Part shown: positions 1 to 9,458 of the stretch, in pieces
How the letters are laid out: each line of letters starts with the position of its first letter
How positions within the stretch are numbered: the stretch's first letter is position 1
Assembly: GCA_030068075.1 (NCBI GenBank)
Contig: CM057825.1
Span: 121,571,434 to 121,635,433, forward strand
Direction of reading: 5' to 3'
From: Paguma larvata
Lineage: Eukaryota; Chordata; Mammalia; Carnivora; Viverridae
Length of the DNA stretch: 64,000 nt
Translations under genes and position numbers: made by a program
The notes under the pieces: model-generated
Seen by the model: only the letters and a program-made list of their open reading frames with translations
Told to the model about the DNA's origin: nothing
Databases searched by the model: none

Positions 1-386
1 CATGGGCTCCCTGGTCCCCTCGGTGTAAAGTCCCAAATGCCTTGGTCAGGATCAGAGTCTTCTCTGATTGCCAGCCACACGCAGTCCTACACTTCCTCTT
101 GGAGCGATACCAAATGGCTTATTGTTCCCCCCACCACCATGAGGGTTTGCACGCCCATGCCTTCGGCCACACTGATCTTTCTGCCTGGAGCAGCGTTCCC
201 GCTTCCGGTAAGCTCCTACCCATCCTTGAAGTCTCAACTCAAACATCATCTCCTCCAGGAAATCCTCCTCCTTGCTGCTCCCTTATCCTTGGCCAGGCTG
301 GGTGCCCTTTGCCTGGACCCCCATATCCTCAGACACTTCTCTCTATACTAATGTGCATTCCACTGTATTATAATTATCAGCCCCCC
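1..386 (+). mobile_element. L2 LINE 3-prime fragment, first part
   Basis: The text follows the L2 3-prime region: a CTCAACTCAAACATCATCTC phrase, then CTCCAGGAAATCC, then a run of CT-rich codons. A SINE interrupts it at 387, and the L2 tail resumes at 581-696. The open frames here (about 100-120 codons) are decayed LINE sequence, not genes. Family assigned from memory of the consensus. Confidence 0.65.
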
Positions 387-580
387 GGGGTGCCTGGGGG
401 GCTCAGTGGTTAAGTGTTCCACGTGGGCTCAGGTCATGATCTTGCAGTTTGTGATTCGAGCCCCACATTGAGTTGGGGTCTGTGCGGACAGCTCAGAGCC
501 TGGAGCCTCCTTCAGATTCTGCGTCTGCCCCTCCCATGCTCATGCTCTGTCTCTCAGTCATAAATAAAAACGTTAAAAAA
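387..580 (+). mobile_element. SINEC (feliform CAN-SINE), full length
   Basis: The tRNA-like head (GGTGCCTGGGGGGCTCAGTGG, with a B box near GATTCGAGCCCC) is followed by a TC-rich body and an A-rich tail. Imperfect TSDs flank it: TTATAATTATCAGCCC on the left and TTATAAATGTCAGCCC on the right. It interrupts an L2. Confidence 0.93.
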
Positions 581-696
581 TTATAAATGTCAGCCCTCCT
601 CCCGACTGTGCTGAGAGCTCCCCACCCCCGCCTCCCTCGCCAAGATGAGAGACCCTTCCTTATCTACCTCTGTATTTTCAGTGTCAAACACAACGG
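581..696 (+). mobile_element. L2 LINE 3-prime fragment, second part
   Basis: Continuation of the L2 interrupted by the SINE at 387-580. It ends in a typical L2-like stretch (CTTATCTACCTCTGTATTTTCAGTG). Confidence 0.5.
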
Positions 697-1172
697 TGTG
701 ATGGTTAGTGTCACTTATCAACTCAGCCAAGTCACAGGGGTGCTCCGATAACTTGGCTAAACATTATTTCCGGACATGTCCGCGAGGGTGTTTCGGAATG
801 AGATTAGCATCTGACTGAAGCAAACCATCCTCCCCAAGGTGGGTGGGCATCGCCTAATCTGCTGAAGGCCTGGGTAGATCAAACAGGTGGAGGAAGAGAG
901 AACTTGCTCTCTCTGCCTGACTCCTAGAGCCAAGACCCCTGATCTTCTCCTGCCCTTGGACTAGGACTTAATACCGTAGGCACTGCTGGCTGACTCTCAG
1001 GACTTCAGACTTGGCCTGGAACTGTATCAATGGCTTTCTTGGGTCTCTCCCCTGCTCAGCCTCCAAAATCAATCCAATCAGTTCTTCTTAATCAGTCAAT
1101 CCATCCTGTATATATCCCATATATATGTTCTATTGGTTCTTTTCTTCTGGAGAATATTGATTAAGATACTTG
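697..1172 (+). mobile_element. MLT2-type ERVL solo LTR
   Basis: It begins TGTGATGGTTAGTGTCA and contains AACTTGGCTAAACATTATTTC, GAGGGTGTTT, GAGATTAGCAT, GGTGGGCATC, CTCTCTCTGCC and a tail reading CCTATTGGTTC..TCTGGAGAA..CTGAT. This is the order of motifs in MLT2 LTRs of mammalian ERVL elements. No internal retroviral genes lie beside it, so it is a solo LTR or a fragment. Confidence 0.8.
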
Positions 1173-1706
1173 GCCTATGCTAAATAATATTTGTTGAGCC
1201 AAACTGAAATTGGCATTTGAACTTGAACTTGCCTTAGATGGGATACCAGGAGGCCACATTCACTGTGTTGCAAATAACTGTGTTACAAATGGCTTCTCCC
1301 AGAGTTGTGCCCTACGGAAGCCCTACTAATCTACACCTCATTCCTCTTGTTAATGGTGTTGTCCAATCGAGAAAAAAGTCATCTCCTCGTGACCCACTTC
1401 TATTCCTGATTTCTATCCTCAAAACACACAGTTGCTCTCTAACATTAATTAGAATCAAATACTTTTAGAATCCGCTAATACCACTGTGGCCAGTAACTAC
1501 ATCCTTAAATGAGTGTTTCTTAACGCAAATAGACATTCATCTAAGAATACATGATTTCAACAGAACACAGCTTGGTGTTTATACAAAGATACACTTTATC
1601 CTTAATAATACAGAACTTTTTTTGTACTTCATGTTCATTGTTCAGAATATAAAGGAATCAGCTTATAATACTGAGTACAGGATTGAGTTTAAAACTTAAT
1701 TAGACA
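1173..1706. other. No gene or repeat recognised
   Basis: Moderately AT-rich single-copy-looking sequence. A 76-codon open frame from 1238 has no recognisable family features and no splice or promoter context, so I do not call it a gene. Confidence 0.5.
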
Positions 1707-1917
1707 GGGTTCCTGGGTAGCTCAGTCGGTTGAATATCCGACTTCAGCTCAGGTCATTATATCACAGTTTGTGAGTCTGAGCCCTGCGTTGGGCTCTGTG
1801 CTGACAGCTCGGAGCCTGGAGCCTCCTTCCAATTCTGTGTCTCCCTCTCTCTCTCTCTGTGCCTCCTGTGCTCTTGCTCTGTCTCTCAACAATAAATAAA
1901 AATGTTAAAAAAAAAAC
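1707..1917 (+). mobile_element. SINEC, full length (first of a tandem pair)
   Basis: Head AGGGTTCCTGGGTAGCTCAGTCGG, TC-rich body, tail AATAAATAAAAATG plus A run. The left flank TTTAAAACTTAATTAGA (1688-1704) matches the sequence after the next SINE (2159-2175). Both SINEs therefore sit in the same target. Confidence 0.93.
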
Positions 1918-1926
1918 AAACTAGAT

Positions 1927-2157
1927 GGGGCGCCTGGGTGGCTCAGTCGGTTAAGCATCATCCGACTCCAGCTCAGGTCATGATCTCGCAGTTGGTGAAG
2001 TCAAACCCGAGACAGGCTTTGTGCTGATGGCTCAGAGCCTGGAGCCTGCTTAGAATTCTGTATCTCCCTCTGTCTCTCTGCCCCTCCCCTGCTCGCACCG
2101 GAGGGTGCCCTCTCTCTCTCTCTCTCAGGAGTGAATAAACATTAAAAAAAGAAAAAG
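1927..2157 (+). mobile_element. SINEC, full length (second of a tandem pair)
   Basis: Head GGGGCGCCTGGGTGGCTCAG, tail GAATAAACATTAAAAAAA. It follows the preceding SINE by nine bases, in the same orientation. A short AAACTAGATG remnant lies between the two and is repeated as AACTAGATG after 2167. Confidence 0.94.
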
Positions 2158-2760
2158 ATTTAAAACTTAACTAGATGAACAGAAATGTACGGGGAAATTC
2201 TCTTTCAGTATCTGATATGTTTGATTTTTCTTATGTGCCTTTGTCCTAAAAGTCAAAAGCAAGGCGTGGAGTCCAGTTAGTTAAAGATTTCAGCTCATTG
2301 GGTCTAGGAAAACAGGTATTTTTAATGTCTTTTTTTTAATGAAAAGAGGCATTTTGTTATAATTCACAGAGAAAAGTATGTGAGCGAGAAGTCGCACATG
2401 TAGGAGGTTCACGCTGACTCCTTCTGCACCTGCAGCAGACATCACCAATTGATTCCAGTGCTCATTTCCTCTGAGGCTGGCAGAGACTCAAAATCCTTTA
2501 TGAAATAGCAAGTGCTCCAACAGATCCAAGAGGTGAAACACGTTTGCTACTTCAGACTGAAAAGTGCCAAGAAATTTTTAGGCCAAGGGTTGTCTCTTGT
2601 TTTTCTAAATTGGATCAGAGTGTCTTCTAATTGATACTAAGGATGGCCCTCACATCCTGCATATGGTACTGAAATTTCCTTCTACTGAAATTGACTTCTC
2701 CCAGAAAGGTCTTTCTGGTTTCTCCAGCCCACGCTGATATTTCTCTTCTGTCATTGGTTG
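2158..2760. other. No gene or repeat recognised
   Basis: Single-copy-looking sequence. No open frame is supported by composition, homology or splice context. Confidence 0.5.
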
Positions 2761-2994
2761 TTTTTTTTCTCTTATTTTTTAAATCTTTATTTTGTGAGAG
2801 AGAGAGATAGAGAGAGACAGACAGAGAGCATGAGCAGGGGAGGAGCGGAGACAGAGGGAGACACAGAATCCAAAGCAGTTCCTGGCTCTGAGCCATCAGC
2901 ACAGAGCCCGATGCACAGGTTCGAAGTCACGAACTATGAGATGATGACCTGAGCTAAAGTCAGATGCTTAACGAACTGAGCCACCCAGGTGCCC
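2761..2994 (-). mobile_element. SINEC, full length
   Basis: Reverse-complement layout: a T-run and GAGAGAG tract on the left, GAGCCACCCAGGTGCCCC at the right end. TSD CTCTTCTGTCATTG on both sides (2742-2755 and about 2995-3008). Confidence 0.94.
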
Positions 2995-3039
2995 CTCTTC
3001 TGTCATTGCTAATGGTCCTTAGAAGTTGTGCCAACCCAT

Positions 3040-3150
3040 TTAGTGTCCAATTAGATGGCTAAATTCCTTGGGAGCAGGAACAGTATCTTCACTTGTGGTG
3101 AACATCAGAATGCTGATCACATAGTAGATACTCACTTAAGTATTCCCTCT
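3040..3150 (+). mobile_element. Possible L2/MIR tail fragment
   Basis: The order TTCCTTGGGAGCAGGAACAG, then TATCTTC, then CACATAGTAGATACTCA resembles the L2 3-prime end (CTCCTTGAGGGCAGG .. CACATAGTAGGCGCTCA). Short and diverged. Confidence 0.45.
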
Positions 3151-3766
3151 TTTGATTGTCAATACGTAAGGACAGGAAAACAGAAAGAGAATGGTCTCAC
3201 TCTCTCAATAGTTTCAAGGCAAAAAATTTCTATATAAAAAATTTGGTTGAGAGCTCAAACTAAAACAAGAACAAAATATTTTCCCTGCCTTTTAAGTCCA
3301 ACACCTTCATACCGTGTACAGTCCAATGGTGGAAGGAAACTGTTTCAGAGACCACACAACCCAGAATTCAGAAGACCTTCAGTTAGTGCTGGATTTAATA
3401 ATTTAATATTTCCAGTAACCTTTCCACACCCAGTGTCCAACAAGATTATTAATGCTGGGTCTTTGTAATTCCCTGAATTTAAAATTCTGCTGCAGTCCTT
3501 CCTGGGAACAGTCTCTTCTGTTAATGAAAGGACTGCCTTTTCTTAAGGCTTGCCTGTTCTTCACTTTTGCCCCAGTCGTCCCCTGTCTGAAATCCTTTTT
3601 CCCTTCTATCTTCACATGCCTGGCCTTTAAAGTCAACACAGGCATTGCCCGTGCCATAAATGACCAGCCTCTCCTTCTGGAAGTCCACGAGATGCTTTCT
3701 GCAGGCTCACTTAGGGTTTGGATCCTACCACACCGAAGAGCGTGGAGTTAAGGTTTTGATACACAT
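3151..3766. other. Mostly unassigned; possible L2 traces
   Basis: The CT-rich stretch 3470-3690 (GCCTGTTCTTCACTTTTGCC, CTATCTTCACATGCCTGGCC) has an L2 flavour but is too diverged for a firm call. Open frames of 73-99 codons here are not supported as genes. Confidence 0.35.
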
Positions 3767-3978
3767 GTAGATGCCTGGATGGCTCAGTTGGTTAAGCGTC
3801 CGGCTTCAGCTCAAGTCATGATCTGGGGGCTCATGAGTTTGAGCCCCGTGTTGGGCTCTGCACTGATAGCGCAGAGCCTGCTGGGAATTCTCTGTCTCCC
3901 TTTCTCTCTCTGCCCCTCCCCTACTTGTGTGTGCACACTCTCTCTCAAAAATAAATAAATAAACATTTAAAAAAAAAG
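3767..3978 (+). mobile_element. SINEC, full length
   Basis: Head TAGATGCCTGGATGGCTCAG, GAGTTTGAGCCCC B-box region, TC-rich body, tail AATAAATAAATAAACATTTAAAAAAA. Confidence 0.93.
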
Positions 3979-3984
3979 AGCCTG

Positions 3985-4190
3985 GTACACACTGAGGTTA
4001 GCTTGCTGTTCTGCCACTAGCTGGTTAAGTGACCTCAGGCAAAGGCTCTTCTCTTCTTTAGGAGTCAGTTTCTCCATCCCTAAAATGGACATAAACAAAG
4101 CACTGACCTCAAAGAGTTCCTCCAAGGACTTAGTAAAGTGACTGCAAAGCACTTGACAGCCAGGCATATAGTAAGCACTCATTTAAATAC
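3985..4190 (+). mobile_element. MIR (ancient tRNA-SINE)
   Basis: Shows the MIR core and tail in order: CTGGTTAAGTGACCTCAGGCAA, CAGTTTCTCCATC..TAAAATGG, CTTAGTAAAGTGACTGCAAAG, CATATAGTAAGCACTCA. Much older than the SINECs on either side. Confidence 0.85.
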
Positions 4191-4200
4191 TAGGTCTCAG

Positions 4201-4325
4201 GGGCACCTACCTGGCTGGCTTAGTTGGTGGAACATACCACTCTTGATCTTGGGGTTGTGAATTTGAGCCCCATGTTAGGTGTAAAGATTGCTTTAAAAAG
4301 AAAACTCTAAAAATAAATGAATAGT
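4201..4325 (+). mobile_element. Short older CAN-SINE subtype
   Basis: Head GGGGCACCTACCTGGCTGG is followed by TTGATCTTGGGGTTGTGA, TTTGAGCCCC, ATGTTAGGTGTAAAGATTGC and a TTAAAAA tail. It lacks the long TC-rich body of the feliform copies. This resembles the older subtype shared across carnivores; a second copy is at 33453-33545. Confidence 0.8.
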
Positions 4326-4420
4326 AAATATTCTTATTATGATCATACAATCTGATATTGGTTTGTAATTTTAACATCTGGTCTCAGACATAACAGACTT
4401 TTTATGTTTAAGGGTTCATT

Positions 4421-4640
4421 GGGGTGCTTGGGTAGCTCAGTTGGTTGAGCATCTGACTTTGGCTCAGGTCATGATCTCGCAGTTTATGGGTTCAAGTCCC
4501 AAGTGAGGCTCTGTGCAGACAGTTCGGAGCCTGGAGCCAGCTTCATATTCTGTGTCTCCGTCTCTCTCTCTCTCTCTGCCCCACCCCAACTCGTGCTCTG
4601 CGTCTCTCAAAAAAATGAATGAACATTTAAAACAAAAAAG
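4421..4640 (+). mobile_element. SINEC, full length
   Basis: Head GGGGTGCTTGGGTAGCTCAG, GCTCTGTGCAGACAG middle, TC-rich body and AATGAACATTTAAAA tail. Confidence 0.93.
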
Positions 4641-4714
4641 GAAGAAAGAATGTGTTATCTCCCCTAATGAAATTTAAGCATCTCAAGGGCATGGGTGAGT
4701 TCATCTTCTACATT

Positions 4715-5340
4715 TGTATCAGTTAGCATCTGGTGGGTAACAAACCGCCCCAAAGCTTTAGTGGCTTAAAATAACACTCCATACTTAGTTTAGCGTGTCT
4801 TCAATTTTAGCTTGCTCCACAATCACCTGGTGGGCTTTTTTTTTCTTTTTTTTTTTTCCACAAAGAGGTCACTCGGGTCTACTCCCAGGGTATTTGATCC
4901 TGTAGTTCTAAGGTGGGTCTGAAAATCTGCACCTCTAACAGGTGCCCAGGTGATGCCGCTGCTGCTGGGCCGGAGAATAGACACTTAGGGAGATGCTGAG
5001 GGTGCTCACCATCACGTGGTTGGCATCTGGGGCCAGGTTCAGCTGGAAAGTTCTTCTGTTCTCCCCTGTGCTCTCCTCAGGCATCCACGGTCAGCCACTG
5101 GTCAGCTCCCCTGCTGTTTTGGGGGGTGGCTGCCTGCCAGCAGAAGTGGCAGGCATGAGGTGGGCATAGCTCTCCCCTAGCTGTGAGAGGTGGGGCCTTA
5201 GACTCCACCTCCTGATGGGGGAAGGGCAGTCACGTTGCAAAGGAGTGTAGCTAGAGAGAAAGCAGAGTCAGGTCAAGTTTGCTGTCTGCCACAGCTCCGT
5301 CTAATCCCCACCTGCTGGGCAGGAAAGCCTCACTGGGTGA
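4715..5340 (-). mobile_element. Ancient repeat split by a MER20 (identity tentative)
   Basis: The left part (4715-4790) reads TATCAGTTAGCATCTGG..AACAAACCGCCCCAAAGC..TTAGTGGCTTAAAA, a common mammalian interspersed motif of MaLR or related LTR type in reverse orientation. The right part (4986-5340) continues with GTTCAGCTGG and CTCAGGCATCCACGGTCAGCCAC. The gap between the parts is a MER20. Confidence 0.5.
4791..4985 (+). mobile_element. MER20 (hAT-Charlie non-autonomous DNA transposon)
   Basis: Contains TTTAGCGTGTCTTC, ACAATCACCTGGTGGGCTT, GGTGGGTCTGAAAATCTGCA, CCTCTAACAGGTGCCCAGG and TGATGCCGCTGCTGCTGG, in MER20 order. A T-run interrupts the middle. It is inserted into an older repeat. Confidence 0.82.
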
Positions 5341-5424
5341 GTAAATGTTTCTCCTAGCAACTGAATTTAAAAATTGGGCGAATGGTATTCCTTTAGTGAT
5401 GCACAGGAACCTGGCAGAGCCTTC

Positions 5425-5720
5425 CCTGGGGACTGCAGTGAAACCCTGGATTTCCTACTTACTGGCTGTGTGATCTTGACCCTGAGCCTCCGGGCTTTCA
5501 TGAATAAAATGGAGACTGTGATTCTCGCCCCACAGAGTTATCATTTGAGAATGAGTACAACTTAACCTCTCTACACCTCAGTGTCCTCATCCGAAACGTG
5601 GGCACAAATCATGCCCATCTCACAGGGCTCTGGGGAGCGTTTCAATGGGACGGTGTGTCCGAACTGCTTTGCTTATGAAGTAATCATGGTTACTACTTGG
5701 GTCATATCGCTACACACAGC
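5425..5720 (+). mobile_element. MIR copies, probably two adjoining fragments
   Basis: Fragment one (5425-5560): CTTACTGGCTGTGTGATCTTGA, ATAAAATGGAGACTGTG. Fragment two (5565-5720): AACCTCTCTACACCTCAGTG, CTCATCCGAAACGTGG, CTCACAGGGCTCTGGGGAG. Both match the MIR core. The 63-codon open frame across them is repeat-derived. Confidence 0.75.
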
Positions 5721-6117
5721 GATGTTAACTCTTAGTTAATGTTGGCTCCAACAGAGCACCCGGCTATAGGAATCCCAGCTTCTGCTCAATTTGTTGCCAA
5801 AAGAGCTGCCCTAAAACGCTCCAGGTGAAGAACCCCAGGTCCACGGATGCTGCCTAAGGAGCTCCTGGGAAATATCCTGCAAGCAGCCTCCGCCAGCCCC
5901 GCCCGATAACCTCCTGGCTGCTGGCCCCCTCTGCCCATTTCTCAATCACCCAGCCCCGGCGCCATGGCCAACGCCTGCCAAGTGAAAGTAGGTCACCTTG
6001 ATAGTTCAGATTTTAGAGGCAGGCCAGATGCAGGAGAAAGGGATGGAGCGGGTGAAGCCAATTGTCGGGGATGAGAGGTAGAGAGCGGGGAATGCAGAGA
6101 ACCTTTGTAATGTTCTT
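5721..6117. other. No gene or repeat recognised
   Basis: Single-copy-looking, GC-moderate sequence. Nothing recognised. Confidence 0.45.
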
Positions 6118-6280
6118 AGAGAGGGAAGGGGGCAGGCAGGGAGGGAAGGCAGGGTGGGAGGAGAAGGGAGAAGAGGAAAGGAAGAGAGAAAGGAGGGCGG
6201 AAGGAAGGATGGATGGAAAGGAAGAAGGAAGAAAAGAAAGGGAGGGAGAGAGGAAGGGGAGAAAGAAGGGAGGAAGAAGG
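6118..6280. repeat. Purine-rich GGAA/GGGA tract
   Basis: About 160 bases almost entirely of A and G on the plus strand, built from irregular GGAAG, GGGAG and GGAAA units with few C or T interruptions. It creates spurious 100-170-codon open frames on both strands. Such tracts can form triplex (H-DNA) structures; here that is inference. Confidence 0.9.
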
Positions 6281-6391
6281 CCTGCCAGCAGAACCCGGGG
6301 AGAAACGGGAGGCATCTGGAATCTCCCCCGGGGGGAGGCTCCAAGGCAAGTAGGTAGGGTTCCCTTCCCTGTTACAGGCCCTGGGGATGCC
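6279..6391 (+). repeat. Local direct duplication, copy A
   Basis: A segment of about 110 bases reappears at 6934-7056. The two share a 34-base exact block (6335-6368 and 6988-7021), starting GAGGCTCCAAGG and ending GGGTTCCCTTCC. A GGCATCTGGAATCT block also lies upstream in both. The spacing of 653 bases suggests a local duplication or two copies of an unrecognised repeat. Confidence 0.85.
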
Positions 6392-6658
6392 TGGAGGAAG
6401 GGTGGGAGGGAGCTTGGGAGGCAGATGGCGGATGCGCAGGCTGGGGCAGACAGTTCCCGGTGGCCTCTGAGACCAGAGGCTGGAGATGCTAAGCGAGCAA
6501 TCTTGTCTGCTGCCCGCTTCATTGCCTGGGGAAGCCACAGCGACAGAGGAGGCCCCGCCGCCTGCTAAAGCTTTCAGAGTGGTCCCTAGGGCTTCACTGC
6601 TCTAGGTGACTCCTATTTAGGCCAGTGTTAATGGCTCCCCTGCCGAGAAGCTCTCGGA

Positions 6659-6736
6659 CCGTGCAGTTAAAAATGCTTCATTCGGATAATCACCTTCCCG
6701 TGCAGTTAAAAATGCTTCATTCGGATAATCACCTTC
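6659..6736 (+). repeat. Two-copy 39-base tandem repeat
   Basis: The unit begins CCGTGCAGTTAAAAATGC and ends GGATAATCACCTTC. It occurs at 6659-6697 and again from 6698, with no differences seen across the unit. The identity implies a recent duplication. Confidence 0.93.
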
Positions 6737-6933
6737 GGAACCCAGAAGGCCTCTGGGCTGGAAAGGTGAGCTCAGGCTGCCCTTCGGGGCAAGCCCGGAG
6801 CAAGGCACCACCTGGCCCTCCCTTTTCCAGGCAGAAGGCAGGGTTATGCAGACTCCAGGCTTGCATGCTGCGTGAATAATGCTCAAGAGACGGGAGGGCG
6901 CTTAGCGCAAACCCAGGATCCAAATTCGGACCA

Positions 6934-7056
6934 GGCCTGACAGCCGAACCGGGAAGATATCGGAGGCATCTGGAATCTGTCCCCGGAGAGGCTCCAAGGC
7001 AAGTAGGTAGGGTTCCCTTCCTGGGCACCAGTCCCTGGTACAGGCTCTGGGGATGC
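6934..7056 (+). repeat. Local direct duplication, copy B
   Basis: Partner of 6279-6391. It keeps the order CCTGACAGC.AACC, GGCATCTGGAATCT, CCCCGG, GAGGCTCCAAGGC and GGTACAGGCTCTGGGGATGC, and has extra bases before the last block. Confidence 0.85.
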
Positions 7057-7141
7057 TGTAGCCCTGCGCCCAGGGAGCGTAGATTTCCAGGAGGGGACAG
7101 AGACGCTACCTAAACCTATGAGTCATTAAAGTAACTTTAGA

Positions 7142-7360
7142 GGAGCATCTGGGTGGCTCAGTCGGTTAAGTGTCCACCTTCGGCTCAGGTCATGATCTCA
7201 CGGTTCGTGGGTTGGAGCCCCACATCGGGGTCTGTGCTGACGGCTCAGAGCCTGGAGCCTGCTTCGGATTCTGTGACTCCCTCTCTCTCTGCCCTTCCCT
7301 TGCTCATGCTCTCTCTCGCTCTCTCTCTCAAAACTAAAAATTATAAACTAATAAAAAATA
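7142..7360 (+). mobile_element. SINEC, full length
   Basis: Head GAGCATCTGGGTGGCTCAGTCGG, B-box region GGTTCGTGGGTTGGAGCCCC, TC-rich body and a degraded A-rich tail. Approximate TSD AAGTAACTTTAG / AAATAACTTGAG. Confidence 0.93.
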
Positions 7361-7361
7361 A

Positions 7362-7560
7362 AATAACTTGAGAAAGGGGAGAGAATGAAGAAGATGACGT
7401 GCTCATGCTTGGCCTGGAGTGGGGACCACAGAGGAGGGTGCCATTAGACGAAGTGACCAGGGAAGGCCTCTCTGAGGATAAGACCCTCCAGCCAAAGCCT
7501 GAATGTTGCCGTAACCGGAACTCCAGAGGTTCAGGGCTTGGCATATGTCAAATTGAAGAC
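7362..7560 (-). mobile_element. L2 LINE fragment
   Basis: Reverse-strand L2 phrase: GACCAGGGAAGGCCTCTCTGAGGA followed by AGCCTGAATG, which mirrors the L2 block encoding TCAGGTCTCAG..AGAGAGGCCTTCCCTG. Confidence 0.65.
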
Positions 7561-8430
7561 GACCCGTGGAAGAGGTGAAAGCAAAGAACTTTTCCTTACT
7601 TGTTACCAGCTAAGGAGATGAGGAGATAGCTCTCAAAGCACTGTCTCCCCACGGGGTTAGTACAGGAAGCTCTTATCCAGTGTGTCGGGGAGCGGGGACA
7701 GGGAACTTGCAGAGACACTGCTGGCCCAAGGGCCACCTCTCGCATGTCACCATGCTAGTGCACACACCGTATATTCAAAACATAGTAGAAAATTCTGCCC
7801 AAAGGAGGAGGTCTTAGTGTTATGATGAGCTAACAGTGACTTTCGGCCAGCTCAGGAGGGCTTCTCAGCTCAGGCTGGCTCAAACTGGCTCACGTATGGG
7901 ACTTTCAGGCAAAACACCTGTTTTGGGGTCTCCCTTGCTGTTGGTTCCGTAGAACAAGACCCGTATATCTTCCCAGCTTTTGTCCCCTCCTCCCTTCTGC
8001 CAATAGTGTTCAGCATCATGATTGGAGCAACTTCTCCTGGCATCCCAGCTAAGTTGATGGCGAAGCCGGGATCTGAGAACAGAATATCCTGCCTGGAGGG
8101 AAGAGCAGGCCAAGGGCCTGAGTTCAGAACCGGCCTAGTATGGTAGAAGAACAGACAGAAGGCCAGTGTGATGAGGCTAGAGCGAGTTCATGAGCGAGAG
8201 AACCCGAGAGGCGGGTGGTTGTAGCCAGCCTCTGAGACCCAGCAAACTTTCAAGACTGAGTTACCCTTCTCAACACACACACGGGGCGGGAAGGAGGGGT
8301 GTGTGTGTGTGACAATTTGAGCCTGATACCATGAAATGACCAGATTTCTCAAACTTGAAAGCAGCCAGACTTTCAACGCCACCACACTGTTCCTGAATCT
8401 TGAGAGCATCATTGAGTCTGTTAAATAAAA
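7561..8430. other. No gene recognised
   Basis: Mixed sequence with a short TGTG run at 8299-8312. Open frames of 77 and 82 codons on the minus strand have no recognisable domains, start context or splice signals. Confidence 0.5.
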
Positions 8431-8434
8431 ATTC

Positions 8435-9050
8435 AACTGAGTAAATTGTAAAGATCTAACTGGCTTTACTAATCGACTCAGGAATCAGGCAGAATCCCAT
8501 CTAACAAGTAGAGGGGTGCTCCAAAGGGCTACAGAAAGACGAGGGTTCTAAAGGGAGCAGAAAAAAGGGAAATTGGTACCTAAGATTCCATTATTTTAGG
8601 CAAGGTCGCCCGCCTAAAGGGAACGGAAGAAGTCTATCAGTAAACCCTCTAGAGCCGACCATTTTCCTGTTGACTGGTTAAAGCTTACATTCTTGGGGCA
8701 CCTGAGTGGCTCAGTCAGTTAAGCATCCAACTTCAACGCAGGTCATGATCTCGCGGTTCGTGAGTTCAAGGCCCACGTCAGGCTCTGTGCTGTCAGCTCA
8801 GAGCTGGGAACCTGCTTGAGAGTCTGTGTCTCCCTCTCTCTCTGTCCCTGCCTTGCTCGCACTTTGTCTCTCTCTCAAAAATAAACAAACTTTAAAAAAA
8901 TAAATAAATAAAGCTTACATTCCTGGGGAGGAGGGTTGAAACCGTAGTGAGGTTAGGTATTAAGTCTCGGCTGACTGACTTGGGGCCCTAATCTAAGGGA
9001 CACCATTTTGGACCTGTGGTGGTTTTGGGTTTTTTGATTTTTTAACAATT
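8435..9050. mobile_element. Possible LTR split by a SINE
   Basis: The parts before and after the SINE read like a decayed LTR: CTAACTGGCTTTACTAATCGACTCAGG at left, CTGACTTGGGGCCCTAATCTAAGGGACACCATTTTGGA at right. I recall similar text from carnivore LTRs but cannot name a family. Confidence 0.35.
8695..8909 (+). mobile_element. SINEC, full length, with clear TSD
   Basis: Head GGGGCACCTGAGTGGCTCAG, tail AATAAACAAACTTTAAAAAAATAAATAAAT. TSD AAGCTTACATTC is exact at both ends (8681-8692 region and from 8911). Confidence 0.96.
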
Positions 9051-9246
9051 CTGAAAAGGATATTCTGTGTTTTTTAATTAGTGTTAATGGAACATGTTGA
9101 CTTCCTTGACGCCCTAGAATTTTCTGCATATTTGTGATGACTTCACCACATATTTTAACTGCTGTTTCCCCCGCCCCCATTTATGTACTAAGGAAAATCT
9201 GTTTAAGTGAGTCATACTTGACTCGGGTCTCACCTTCCCTGCATTT

Positions 9247-9458
9247 AAAAAATTTTTTTTTAATGTTTGTTTATTTTTGAGAGAGACAGAGTGTGAGCAG
9301 GGGAGAGACAGAGAGGGAAGGAGACACAGAATCCGAAGCAGGCTCCAGGCTCTGAGCTGTCAGCACAGAGCCCGACGTGGGGCTCGAACTCACGAACTGT
9401 GAGGTCATGACCTGAGAGGAAGTCGGATGCTCAACCCACTGAGCCACCCAGGCGCCCC
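9247..9458 (-). mobile_element. SINEC, full length
   Basis: T-rich start, GAGAGAGACAGAG, right end GAGCCACCCAGGCGCCCC. TSD CCCTGCATTT on both sides. Confidence 0.95.

Noticed and set aside
387..460. tRNA genes at the SINE heads
   Set aside because: The heads have A- and B-box-like text from their tRNA ancestor but lack a foldable cloverleaf and continue straight into the SINE body.
697..1172. An endogenous retrovirus with genes
   Set aside because: Only solo LTRs (MLT2 and MaLR types) are present. No gag, pol or env-like frame was seen near any of them.
6013..6568. Open frames of 112-169 codons on both strands
   Set aside because: They arise from the purine tract, which lacks stop codons on either strand. 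Low-complexity K/E/G/R or S/P/L translations result.
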